Origin: Nissolia schottii
Taxonomy: Eukaryota; Streptophyta; Magnoliopsida; Fabales; Fabaceae
Direction of reading: 5' to 3'
NCBI GenBank assembly: GCA_003254905.1
Contig: QANU01057090.1
Coordinates: 790,101-854,100, forward strand
Length of the DNA: 64,000 bases
This document shows, one piece after another, positions 9,994-21,581 of this stretch; the stretch's first letter is position 1; each line of letters opens with the position of its first letter. Both the position numbers and the translations under genes were made by a program. The notes below the pieces were generated by a model. The model searched no databases and had not been told where the DNA came from. It worked only from the letters and a program-made list of their open reading frames with translations.

Positions 9994-11220
9994 ATGATTC
10001 TGTCGAATAGATTTTGGATGTACAATAGATACTACGGGAACCGAGGAGTGATAAAGCCAGAATTTTTTGAGGGCGTCGACTACTTTTGTAAGATCTGTAA
10101 GACTATTCATCAGTATATGGCAAAGCAAAACATTAGATGTTCGTATTCTTTGTGTAAATGCTGTAGAATATTGGATGTTGAATTGGTTAGAATGCATCTG
10201 TATATGAATGGGTTTGAGCCGCATTACTGGATATGGACCGACCACGGAGAGGTGGATGTTAATGGTGTCAATGAGTTCAGTAGGCTGCATTACGAAGGGG
10301 GAAGTACAAGTCGCACACGTATTGAACTAGATGATGAAACAGAAGGCTTTCAATTTAATAATAATGATAGATTTGTAGAAATGGTTAACAATGCCTTCGA
10401 CGATAATATGCTTGATGAAGAACCTAATATGGATGGTAAAAACTTTTATAGTTTATTAGAAGAAGCAAATACTCCAGTATAGGAAGGATCTGTCCATTCA
10501 AAATTATCTATGGTAGTTAGGATGTTGACTATGAAGTCAGAGGCTAATCAATCTGAGAGATTGGTTGACTAGTGACTTTCATTCATTAAAGAACTAACAC
10601 CGCCGAATAATGACATACCGTCGAACTTTTATCAAGCCAAAAAAAATTTCTCTAAACTTGGCTTGCAGTCCATAAAGATTGACTGTTGTCAAACGGGTTG
10701 TATGCTGTACTATAAGGATGATATGACCTTAACTGAATGCAAATTTTGTGGCGCTGCTAGGTTTAAACCTAAGAGAGTTGGTCCAGAGAGATACAAAAAT
10801 GTTCCTTATAAAAGAATGCATTATTTGTTGTTAATCCCAAGACTGAAAAGATTGTTTGCCTCGATGAGTTCAACACTGCACATGAGATGGCATTTTCAGA
10901 ACAAGAGAAATGATGGTCACATGACTCACCCGTCTCATGGAGAAGCATGACAACACTTCAACCGAGTTTATCCCGACAACGTTACTAAGATAAATCCTGC
11001 AAGGCAGTATATGCGGTATGATCCATTCATCGTTGCTGAAAGAGCCAAACCAGTTTATTACGCTAGTTATCCAGGAGCTACTCAATCATTCTGGAAAGTC
11101 GTGATCAAAAGCAAACCAAGTGGTCAAATGAGTTGGATGACATGCAATCAGCGAAGCAATCACCATATGATCAACCGTATCAACTACCAGGCCCAATCCC
11201 CGCAACAATGGTTGTTCAGA
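9994..11220 (+). pseudogene. TNP2-like CACTA transposase, degenerate and core-deleted
   Basis: The frame opens at 9994 with a transposase-associated domain: WMYNRYYG, then FFEGVDYF, a zinc-finger-like set of cysteines (CKIC, RCSYSLCKCC), then HLYMNGFEPHYWIWTDHGE. It continues past in-frame stops at 10480-10482 and about 10570 into the TNP2 start: CCQTGCMLYYKDDMTLTECK, GAARFKPKR, VPYKRM, LIPRLKRLFASM and HMRW. A TGA at 10948-10950 replaces the Trp normally found in GEAW, then HFNRVYPD jumps straight to a C-terminal part (YDPFIVAERAKPVYYASYPG, WKVVIKSKPSG). The region between, which normally carries the catalytic residues, is absent. Nonsense mutations plus an internal deletion make this a dead copy; a Lys-rich AAG/GAG repeat follows at 11320-11360. 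Confidence 0.85.
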
Positions 11221-12162
11221 CAATAAATACGAACAAATTGTTAGCAACAAACCACGAACCAGAAATACTTCAACTTTCTAACCTCTATCAACATTCAACT
11301 GATGATGTTGACAATGATGGGGAAAAGAAGAAGAAGAAGGAGAAGAAGAAGAAGAAGATTTTGATGATTAGCTAAATTCTGAAAACGACGATAATAGTGT
11401 TTACCTTTCATCGTCAGACTAGCTGTGATTTATAATTATTTAAAAATTTTAAATATTAAATTGATTTTGTTATTACTATTATTGTCTTATAAAATTTAAT
11501 TGCTTAATTTTTATTTAATATTTTAGTATTAATTACATAAATATTTATTTAGTTATTATATATAAATTTCTATATATTTACAAATTACATAAATTAATTA
11601 AAATTATTTATTAATATAATTATATAATTTATTAAAATTTTAATTAAAATAAATAATAAATTTTAATTAAAATTTTGTTTTTTTAAATATTTAATTATTA
11701 CCGTCGACTATACACTGTCAATTATAACCGACGATAAGGTCCAATATTATCGACGGCCAACAGCCGACGGTAACAGAATTAAATATTAATATTTAGACAA
11801 TAAAATATTAATATCTTTACCTTCAGCTCCGTCAACTGTAGCTAACGGTAACGAAATAAAATAGTAATATATTTATCGTTGGTAGTGACCGACAATGGTT
11901 AAGGAATAAAATATTATTATCTTTACCGTCAGTATTAACCGACGATGTTCAAATGTACTCACATGTGAACCGGTTTCCATTGGTTTATTCCGACAGTAAT
12001 TACCATTGGTTGTCGTTGTCCGACAGTAAATTGATTACCATCTAGCACTTTACCGTCGACCCGATGTCTGACGGTAACGTTGACGGTAACATCAAATGCC
12101 AACGGTAATTGTGCAAATTTTCAACGGTAACTCTGATGATAATGACATGTTTTCTTGTAGTG

Positions 12163-13669
12163 ACTTTATTTGGTCTATTTTATCTGTCATTTTTACATTT
12201 TATGTACATTAAAAATTAATGTATCTAGACACAACTATGTCTAAATACATTAATTTCTTAATATAAGTTTTGATGTAATTATAAATACTTAAATAATTAT
12301 AACAAGAGATTAATTATTTCTGACATTATAAAAAACGTTTTATACTAACATCTAATTATGTATTATTATACAAATAAAAGTAGTTGAATCTTATCTCCAA
12401 AACTTTAAAAGTCTCCCGTTAAAATATGTAATTGAATGTATTATAAAACTCTTTTATACGTGCATTGAAATTAATCTATTATAACAAATACTAATGGATA
12501 ATTCAAATCTATTAAATAACCAAATCAGCATAACGTGGAAAGAGAAGAAAAAAATAAATCCAAAGGGTCCTTACTCCATAACTAGCGGGTCTTAACAGAT
12601 ATTTTGTACTTGTGTAGTTAACGGAGTATGATTGCATGAGAAAAAAATGATAGTGATGTATGTGAATAGAGTGATTACAGTAGAAGAAAGTGGTAAGAGT
12701 TGAAGAGAAAATATATGGTGAATGAATTGTGTGAAAGTAGTGGATATGGTAAAAAAAAAAATTGTGAAATGCTTGTAAATATTAATAAAAAATTAAAATT
12801 ATAAATTTATATTTTTAAATATAAGTACATTCTTAAAATAATAATTAAATAAAGCGAGTAGAAATAAAAAATGGTTATCAAGCCTATCATTTTTATCTAT
12901 AGAAGTACAGATGATAACCCCTCAACAAAGGAAAAAAAATGCACTGATAACTGTTATACTTGTTATTGTTTAACCTATATTCTTTCTACTCATCTACTTG
13001 ATTTTCAAAAAGTCCTTCCTATGAATTTATATATTAAGTAAATTATTGTTACATTGATTTATTTGGGGCTTGAAAAGTTGACGGCAAGATTGCAGTTCGA
13101 CTTAATTTGTTACTTTTAAGTTAAAAGTAATATATTAACTTTTACTTTTGACTATGACTAATTAATTATACTACTATATATTGACTAAAATGCGCACACA
13201 CACATATGACTTATGGCCCCCTTTTTTTATTGTTACTTTCAAAGTATGATATTTTCCGATAAGTATAGTTGAATAAAGAATCATTACAAGAAACAAAACG
13301 ATAAATTGACAGTATAATATATATTTTGTAAACATAATAAAGACATGTATGGTGTATTACTTATTTGTTAGAGTAAAATAAATAAATATTATGTGAGTTA
13401 ACTATTTTCATAACATTTATCAAATTATAATATCTCTTTCAACTTTACATTAAAATATACCAACTTGATTTTATAAAAATAAATAAATAAATAAATAAAT
13501 TAGAAATTTTTACGAATCGGTAATTATCTAATTAAATTATTTTATATGTATAATTTTTGAATTAATGATTGTGAGAGTCCACCATATCTATTGATATAAC
13601 TATATTTAATTTAACGAAACTTTAAAAGTGTTACAACAATAAAGAAATTAATGATGAAGCTTTAAACAG
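12163..13669. other. Gene-free AT-rich intergenic DNA
   Basis: Very AT-rich with dense stops in all frames; a short (AAAT)n run lies at about 13480-13500. Nothing recognisable is encoded. Confidence 0.6.
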
Positions 13670-14043
13670 CAATGCTATGTCTATGTAAAAAAAATTGTTC
13701 ACTATATAACTAATGTACATACAACTACGTTTGACATACACTAAGCCATACACATGAACAAAAGTTTTAAAATAAAAGAACAAACATTTTCATACATAGA
13801 AGCAAAATAAAACAGGATTCACATAGCATTAAATAATAAAAAGTAATTGTTACACTCTCTCTTGCTCCTCACTCATATTCTAAAATGCGTGCACTTACAA
13901 TATCTAATAAACAAATATTACAAAATAAAAAAAATTAAAAAATTAATAAAAAAATTATCAAGCAAAAAAACATATGACCCACACCAATTAAATAATAAAA
14001 ATAAATGTCACACTCTTTTGTGCTCTCTTTTATGCTCTCCATC
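13670..14043. repeat. ACAAACATT-type low-complexity element, left flank of LTR insertion
   Basis: The stretch carries GAACAAACATTTTC and AACAAATATTAC motifs. Two near-copies of a GCATTAAATAATAAAAAGT segment followed by a TTACACTCTCTCTTGCTC-like tract occur at 13826 and about 13986. The same 23-base segment recurs at 52470 within an intron. Similar motif-rich DNA continues after the LTR at 15880-16100, so the LTR probably inserted into one such element. Confidence 0.45.
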
Positions 14044-15879
14044 TGTCACACCCCAACTTAGGGACAGTGACCGACACACAAGAGACTAGTTCCTTTACGG
14101 AAGTCTCTGAAACGCTTTTTGTAAAAATATGCACTTTAACTTTAATTAAAAACAAATGACATTTTCCTTTTTTGAATAAATATAAACTCTTTTACATAAA
14201 CATAAATATACATGATAAAATACGTAACTGGTCCGAGAATCATGCATGTATACAATTAGAGCACTCTAGATATGACTTGATTACAAAATAAAAATAAACT
14301 AACAATTCCTATAGGTAGTTTCACCTCAAGGTGAACTGCTGACTCTTGGATACTGACATCACTGCAATAACCGCATAAACTCTATGCTCTGCTACTCTGC
14401 TTCGCAACGGAGAGGGGAGGGGTGAGAACTCTGTGAAGAGTCTCAACGAGAGGCCGTCTGCACGACGACATGAGACACTTTGAAAAACCATAGCATACAG
14501 ATGTGATACATAATATATATAACAAGCATAAAACATTTTTATAATAACTAATACATAAAAGTATTTGAAAATATAATATAATTGAGAGTTCTCTAGATAG
14601 ACGATCCGAGCATTACGATTTCGCTGTTCCTGAAATGTTCGGGCTTTACGGTCTTGCCCTAATGTACATGACATGATACATGATACGTGATACATGGCAT
14701 CGAGCATCACGGGCTGTCTTGTCCAGGCTTTATAGTCTTGCCTCTAAATCTACATGAATCCTGTTATACTTTACGATCGTAGGTATACCATGGTCAGCGT
14801 AATTTGTCGTTGACTTAAAGATCTATCCTAAACACACTTCCATAAAAACAGTTTTAAATATATAACATAACATGATAACATAATCCTTTAACTGATACTA
14901 ATAACATAACACAACTTAATATCTTTAAGTTTTATCTTGGGAAAATAAAGGTAAACTAAGATCCCATGCTTAAGGGGGTTACCAAGTAAGAGAGGTGCGT
15001 CGCAATTGACATCTTAAGTACCAAGTCTTGTCCTTAACTAGAACATTTCCTTAACATAAGTCTTCTCCCATCAGAATCTTTCCTTAACCACGATCTTTTG
15101 TTAAAGGTTTAACTAAACAATATGAATATCACTTAATACTAATCATACACACGCAACATGAATATATTTAATGCAGTAAATATGTGGTTCCATGTAATTC
15201 TAAAATAGTTTCATGATTTTTTAAAATAAATTCATAAATATCTACTTCATTAATAAAGAGTTTCTAAATTAATAATCATGAGAAAATAATAAATTAAATA
15301 AAAGAATAACTAACTTCATCAATACATAAATAATAAATTTAACCTCTCAAGATTTTATAAAACATGCATAAATAAAATGATGCAAAAATAAATAAATAAC
15401 TTTAAAGTAAATACATGATCTAAAATAGGCAGTGAAGAAAAATCACTTACCTTAACACGGCTGACCACTAAGGAGCATTAAGCTAGGAGCTCCAGAGGTA
15501 CTGCTTCCCCACGAACGGAATACGAGAGGGAGAAAAAAATAAAAATATAACTGGAGCGAAAAGTCTCACAAAAGTATGACTTCTCAAGCTTTGGAATGAA
15601 TTAACAAGTCTAAACACTCACGGGAAGTCTCTGTATATAAGGGGAGGAAGAGACCTCCTTCTATAGCTGCAAACGATGTGAGACTAATTTTTCGACGTGC
15701 TGCAGCGCTCCCTGAGCGTTGCAGCGTGCCCGCACGCCGCGCCACTGTAGCGCGCTTGCTTTGCTATCTTGCGTCTCGCGCAAGATGAACTCCACATCTC
15801 ACGCGAGATGTGCCTTCTCTTTTTTTTTTTTTTTTTGCTTCTCCTTCTAAGGTCAACTTTCTCATAAACAATAATTACA
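14044..15879 (-). mobile_element. Probable solo LTR of a gypsy-type retrotransposon
   Basis: On the plus strand the segment opens with TGTCACACCCCAACTT, the complement of a typical LTR 3' end (GGGGTGTGACA). On the minus strand a TATA-like TTATATACAGAG lies near 15637-15648, followed by a leader and a perfect donor-like AAGGTAAGTGA (about 15443-15453), as in gypsy LTRs with leader introns. Upstream, the U3-like part (15690-15800) is CpG-rich (GCGCTACAGTGGCGCGG). No gag or pol follows on either side. The right boundary is placed at a TACAACA and is uncertain; no 5-bp target duplication was confirmed. Confidence 0.45.
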
Positions 15880-16100
15880 ACACACATGAACAAGCATTAC
15901 ACTACATATAAACAAATATTACACTACACAAAAATAAAAGAAAGTAAACAACCATTACAATACTCATAAACAAATATTACATCACACCAAAATATTACAT
16001 TATAAAAAAAACAAACATTATAGCACTCAGAAACAAACAATACATAACATCTAAACAAATATTACAACACATATAGACAAACATATACAAAAACGAAGAA
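15880..16100. repeat. ACAAATATTAC / ACAAACATTA motif array, right flank of LTR
   Basis: AACAAATATTACA-type motifs recur about every 30-40 bases (15911, 15971, 16010, 16060 regions). The content matches the left flank at 13670-14043 and resembles the right arm of the element at 1300-2170. Confidence 0.5.
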
Positions 16101-16165
16101 ATAAACAAACATCACAACTTAGATAATAGAAAAATGTATTCATTCGTGCTCTTCATAACGTCTTA

Positions 16166-16411
16166 AGGAAAAGAAAACGAAGACAAACTAAAGATAACAA
16201 CAAAAATGAAGAAAGAAGTAAGAAATGGAAAAAAAAAAAAGAAAAGAAAAACAGAAAAGAAGAAGAAAAATACCAGAATGAAAAATAAATAGTGGTTACA
16301 GGAAAAAAAAAAATTGAAAAAGGATGAAGGAAAAATGTGAAAGAAAAGACAAAAAAAAAATGAAGAAGAAGGAGAGCATAAGGTGAAGAAGAGTAAAAAA
16401 AAAGAAAAAAA
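16166..16411. repeat. Purine-rich (A/G) low-complexity tract
   Basis: About 245 bases of almost pure A and G on the plus strand, such as GAAAAGAAGAAG and GGAGAGC. The Phe-rich ORF on the other strand is a by-product of composition, not a gene. Confidence 0.8.
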
Positions 16412-17322
16412 ATATTTAATATTGATGTATATCAATTATACACTTTTTCAGTGTATGTATAATATTTCGGAAGTTTTAAAATATGTCTAGTGTAATATGC
16501 ATCTCACTAAAAATACTTGCTTTACACATAGCATTGTGGAAATTTCTGAGAGTGAGGGAAAAACACTGTCTTGGACAAGCTAAATATTGCTTCATACGCA
16601 CACAAACAAGCAAGACAAGATTCTTCTACGATTAATATTAATACTTTCACCATATCAGTGGCCACAAGGTATATGCATGCTTGATTTTATTTATTTAAAA
16701 TTTTAAAAATTCTTTCATTCTTTTTATTTATTTAAACTTTGAATTCAAAATAAATTAACATATTAATAGAAAGAGACACGAGAAACTGAGTTCTTTTTCC
16801 CCGGTCCAACTCCGTCAAGGACCTGTCCTTTATCAAAGTAGCAATATATAATTAAATTGATATATACCTTACTTGATCCTCTAAGCCCAAGAAAGTTTAA
16901 AGTAAAAAAAATAAGATAAGAAAGTAAATAAAGCAAAGTAAGTTTCAAGGAAAGAAGGATATATTCGAATAATATGGAGGAATTAAATAGAGTTACAAAG
17001 AGTCACAGATCAAAAAACCAATTCAAGTACAACAATAGATCTCCACTCTCCAAAAGCTGTGTATAATTAGTAAATCCTGACATCTGTGCAAGCGGTTCAG
17101 CAGATAAGGTGAATTGAAATTCATATAAATATATACACACACACCCCCAAGGAGACATTTTTTTTTTCCTCCTTCATGTTATTCTTTATGCTGTGAAAAT
17201 TATAATGTATTTGGATCATAGTTTATAAATTTTGTTCTGACTAATTAACTAATTTTTTTACTATTACCTAAATCATGGTTTGGGATTTGAAAATATGATG
17301 AAATACAACTCAACCATGATTT
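16412..17322. other. Gene-free intergenic DNA
   Basis: AT-rich, no recognisable exon. A short inverted pair (TATACACTTTTTCAGTGTATGTATA, about 16436-16460, with loops) is the only local structure noticed. Confidence 0.5.
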
Positions 17323-17830
17323 TATAAAGGCTAAAATATCTTTTTTTTCCCTTTAATTATGTCCATTTATTTAATTTAATCATGAATAGTTTTTAAAATT
17401 TAATTTGATCATTTATTCATAAATCGTTAATTTAGTATTTTATTAGTCGTCTAATTTTTTTACTAAGGCAAAATGATGTCTGTTTAACTGCTAAAGGGAA
17501 AAACTGTCTGCTAAGGTATTGAGTTAAAACATTACCATTTTTTTTTTCTCAAGTTACCCAAAACAATGTTGTTGTGACTAGGTTCAATATCTTAAGACAA
17601 AAAAGAAAATGAGTCAAAACAACATTATATTAGTCACCTAACTATCACGTCAGTATAGTTAATTAGTGCATGAATTAGGGACTACCTAAAGCTTAAATTG
17701 ACTAACAACGTTATTTTTATAACATAACAGTTTACCAACACAACACTAAATTAATTTTTTTAAAAAATGCAAGATTAAATTGAATAAATAAGTGTAATTA
17801 GAGAATAAAAAAATATTTTAACCTTTTATT
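17323..17830. mobile_element. MITE-like element with long imperfect TIRs
   Basis: The left end (TAAAGGCTAAAATATCTTTT ... CATTTATTTAATTTAATCATG) matches the complement of the right end (TAAAAGGTTAAAATATTTTT ... CTTATTTATTCAATTTAATC) over about 60 bases. The interior has no ORF. Target duplication not resolved because the flanks are A/T only. Confidence 0.6.
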
Positions 17831-20800
17831 TAATTCCTTTACTAGTTTGTTCAACTAAGTTAGGTATCTAGCTAGCTATCTACTAGCCTTTTCTCTTTCT
17901 GCTCAATAACTCATCTTTTGAACAACAATAAGTGTTTGTCACAACTCACAATCAATCACTTTGGCTGGTCCTCTCCCTCGTGTATCATCCTTCTCCTTTT
18001 TAGGCGTTACAGCTCACGTTGCCCAATTGCAACTGGCTGCAAATGTTCTAGTCATAGCTCGAGGATCAGTAGTTCTAGCCTCTTCATGTAAAGGTAATAA
18101 TAGTAACCTCACTTAATTAGTCAATCTTTTACTTCTGCTATTTTTTCTTAATTAGAATCCCAATTATATAACCTCACTCAGTTCAAGCCTCTCTAGTCTT
18201 TATGTAAAGATTTTCATGGTTGGGGGAGAGTCATTTAATCCCACTAGAGTAATATTATGGTGACAATCATATTTAACAATTTTAGGACAATTACACTTAT
18301 AAAGATGTGAGATTTATTGTGGCTCTCACTATTGTGGATTTCACAAATTTATAAGTATGATTGGCAAAAAATTATCAAATATGGTTATCGTCATATTATT
18401 TTCCTATCTAGATGCTTCCAAGTGTTCTTTGCCACACTTGAGCTCTAGCTGGTGGATAACTCCCATGTATATATGGAGTTGTTTCACAACAATAGAAATA
18501 CTTAGATACTTATCAAACACATTTAATGTGTGCACAATGAACATTATAAAACATTAATTACTAATTTTTTATATATTTTTTAAATACTATAAATTCAAAT
18601 CAATGATGTATGATACTCATAAAACACGCACTAAGTATTTTCATGACCATCCAAGTATTTCTCTCTTAACAAATCCTCATCAACCCATGTGTTTAGGGTT
18701 TGGTTTTTGGCCCACTAAAATTATAACAAGTTTTTTTATTTTTTTTATTTTACATATATTGGTAGTTAAAAAAAGAAGAGTGAATATTTGTAGAGTTTGA
18801 TTACTATCTACATATACTTATAGCAACAATTAAGCTCATATGTGTATTAGTCTTAAGATTTTGAATTTAACATTAATTTCACTTTAACATAAATTTAATT
18901 ATAACACTTTAAATTTGATATCAATTTAATCATAAATATATTTTTGACATCAATTGATTAGTCATAACATTTTAAATTTTGATATTAATATAATTATGTA
19001 TACTTACGAGTTTAACATAAAAGATTCCGGTGAGTCATGGTAATTATAAGAAAAAAAAATGTTATATTCTTTAAATGTGCCTAACGATACTCTTGACAAA
19101 GCTAAACTTGAAACTTGACCATAATTTTTTTTAATTTTTATTTTGTTCCAAAAAAAATGCACATTTATTAGGAGGATGTGCCATTTTTATAAGACTAAAT
19201 TAATGTAAAAATTTAAAGTGTTAAGATTAAATTGATGTTAGCAAAATGTTTTAAGATCAAATTAAGGTCAAGCTTTAAACCGTTAAAACTAGAAAAAAAA
19301 TATTTACTTAAAATAATAATCAGTTAAAATGATTTCATCATGATATTATTGATAGATTTTTTTCACCTATTTGTAAAAAAGAAATCAGACCTAATAATCG
19401 GTGTATATATATTTGGAGTCCAATGCCTTGTTCAGTGAGATACCGGATCCCATTTTCAGAATATTGGTAAAAATAACAGTTAAAAATAAATTTTCTAAAT
19501 TAAATTTTTTATTGTATGTTATTAAATATAATTTTTTATTAATTGTTGAGGTGTGCTCCATACATGATACAAACAATAAAAATTTAATGATAAAAAATTA
19601 CAATAAATTCAATTAAAAAAATTATAGAGATGACAATGAAACAAGATATCTATTACTTATCCCCGTTCCGTTCATTCAAATCATATCTTATTCTTTGCCC
19701 ATACTCTAACATATTTTTATTTTTTTCCCGTACTCTAACCCACAAGTTTATGTTCACCCCCTACTTGTCCTCCCCAAAATTAATCTTTTTAGAGAATTCC
19801 TCTTCCTTTTGCTTAATGATCTAATTTAATTTTAATTTTAAAAATAAATTGGACCTCCACATTGGTCTGAAAATTAGCTAATACATAATTATATATATAA
19901 TACTATAATATATTTTGTGTGTATATATATATATATATATNTCGAGGCAGATAGCCTAAAACCCAAATCATCCCAAACTTAAAACACCACAATCAAATTT
20001 TCTCCAAAAATGAATGCTTGTAATACGGACACGGAAGTAGATATTAACAAATCCCGCGTATAAGTTCATATATGTCACCGGAATGGCATGCATCTGCCAT
20101 AATGCACGCCCCTGCGTGCTTCATGACCCGACCCCATCACACGCACATTATAATCCGTGACACACGCATTCATCAACCATTACCATTAGAGGGTGTAGGG
20201 TACTACTAGCTTGTATAATAACAATAACAATTTGTGTGATTGCACTCCACTTCAGTACCACCCACTAATACGGGTAATTCAATTTATCCTAATTATCTTT
20301 CTGTCTTTTAAGTTTACCCCCACATAGTTGTCCATTTTCAATTATTAAGTTCCTGCTTTTACTCTCAGTTTCCGTTTAAATCCATCAACATAAATGGAAC
20401 ACGTCGTGTCGTGTACGTGTACCTTGTAAGTTAACAAATGGTTTTCTTTTCTCACTTGTTGATGTTATGGGATCATATCGTTTGATATGATATCCATTCA
20501 TATTCCTTATCCTTAGTCATGGAGCATAAACCTCCCCCCATACATGTTCATGTGGGTTTGTCCTTTCGCACTTGTGTAGCTGTGCCACGCCACTTATTCT
20601 TCATGCACATATATTGGCTATCATTTTTTCGCTCTATGCCTCCTGCATTTTAGTCACATAAATAAAACTTAATTATTAGTTTTCCAATAATAATAATAAT
20701 AAAATAATGATAAAACCAAATCTGTGTTGTGCTTAATTATATTTCTGAACAATTTGAATTCACAGTCAACAGTCAACAGTGGACTGATAACGGAAAAGAC

Positions 20801-21581
20801 CTGAGAGTGCAGAAAAAGCTCTCACGCTTCCTGCGTGTGGTATACTTACTACATACAACTGTCAGAAAAGAAAAAAAATCAATCCCCTTCCCCAAAATTC
20901 ACCAACTGTCATAAATAAGGAAAGGGCCAGTAAAGGAACACATTCTTAGACACATAGATTGAATATTAAATTCTTAAGCGAAGTTTACAGGAAAGAGGAG
21001 AAAAGAATACGAAAAAATACAAAATAAAAGAAAGTGAAAGTTTGTTGCGTAAGGTGAAAAATGTGAGACGGAATTTAAACCGCGTGCTTCAGTGATTTGT
21101 TTGTTTATTTTTATTCCTGCTATATATTTCATGTTGAATGGTTTCAGAGAGATTAAAAAAAAAAGGAAGAAGAACGACGAAGACGAAGGCCAGCGTAAAG
21201 TAAACAACGCCATCACTGTCACAGTAAAAAGCTGAGTCCGATATTTTTACTGGTAAGTCACTCCATTACTGTAGAGGCAAATGAAACGGTGCGCATTACG
21301 CAGTATCCCTAACTACATTCTTCAGCAGAATTACTGCATAAAATTATTGATTTGAATTTTAATGAGAACGAAGAAAAAAATGAATGAAAATCTGAATTGC
21401 CCTTTTTTTCTCCTTTTCTTTTTCCCCCCTCAAACATGGTTTGGTGTGTGAAATTGATTTTGCGAAACAGAGACTGGATTTAGATTAGGAGGATTTTGGT
21501 TATGTTTATGGTTATGATTATGATGATGGTGTGGAATTAGAGAGTGACAGTGTCATCTTTCCTGCGACAGTGATCTGAAGT
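17831..21581. other. Gene-free stretch and probable upstream region of the Ca2+-ATPase gene
   Basis: No recognisable coding exon was found. It contains an imperfect inverted repeat (18850-19290), an AT run with one ambiguous base at 19941, and from about 20000 a less AT-rich part. The promoter and 5' leader of the downstream Ca2+-ATPase should lie in the last 500-800 bases; TTTTACTGGTAAGTCACTCC at about 21246 could be a leader-intron donor, but no transcript evidence is available. Confidence 0.4.
18850..19290. repeat. Imperfect inverted repeat (old MITE-like element)
   Basis: The left part (TTTAACATTAATTTCAC, ACACTTTAAATTTGATATCAA, TTTAATCATAA) and the complement of the right part (CATCAATTTAATCTTAACAC, TTTAAATTTTTACATTAA) are clearly related but diverged. 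Ends were not defined. Confidence 0.35.

Larger units (their letters stand above)
7160..12162 (+). mobile_element. CACTA (En/Spm) transposon, defective
   Basis: The element starts with CACTACAAGAAA (7160) and ends with the exact complement TTTCTTGTAGTG (12151-12162), the canonical CACTA terminal inverted repeat. Flanking triplets are ACC and ACT, so the usual 3-bp target duplication is imperfect. Numerous subterminal repeats of the form TTACCGTCGG or CCGACGGTAA lie at about 7180-7750 and 11697-12140 in both orientations, as in En/Spm. Inside is a TNP2-type transposase pseudogene (9994-11220) whose catalytic centre is missing. An unrecognised captured segment (7760-8231) and a pyrimidine-rich tract (9120-9560) with a (TATGTC)n run near 9400 are also present. 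It cannot encode its own transposase. Confidence 0.92.

Noticed and set aside
14321..14710. 129-codon minus-strand ORF
   Set aside because: Lies in LTR-like DNA, no recognisable domain, composition like non-coding sequence.
16163..16435. Phe/Ser-rich minus-strand ORF
   Set aside because: By-product of a purine-rich tract.
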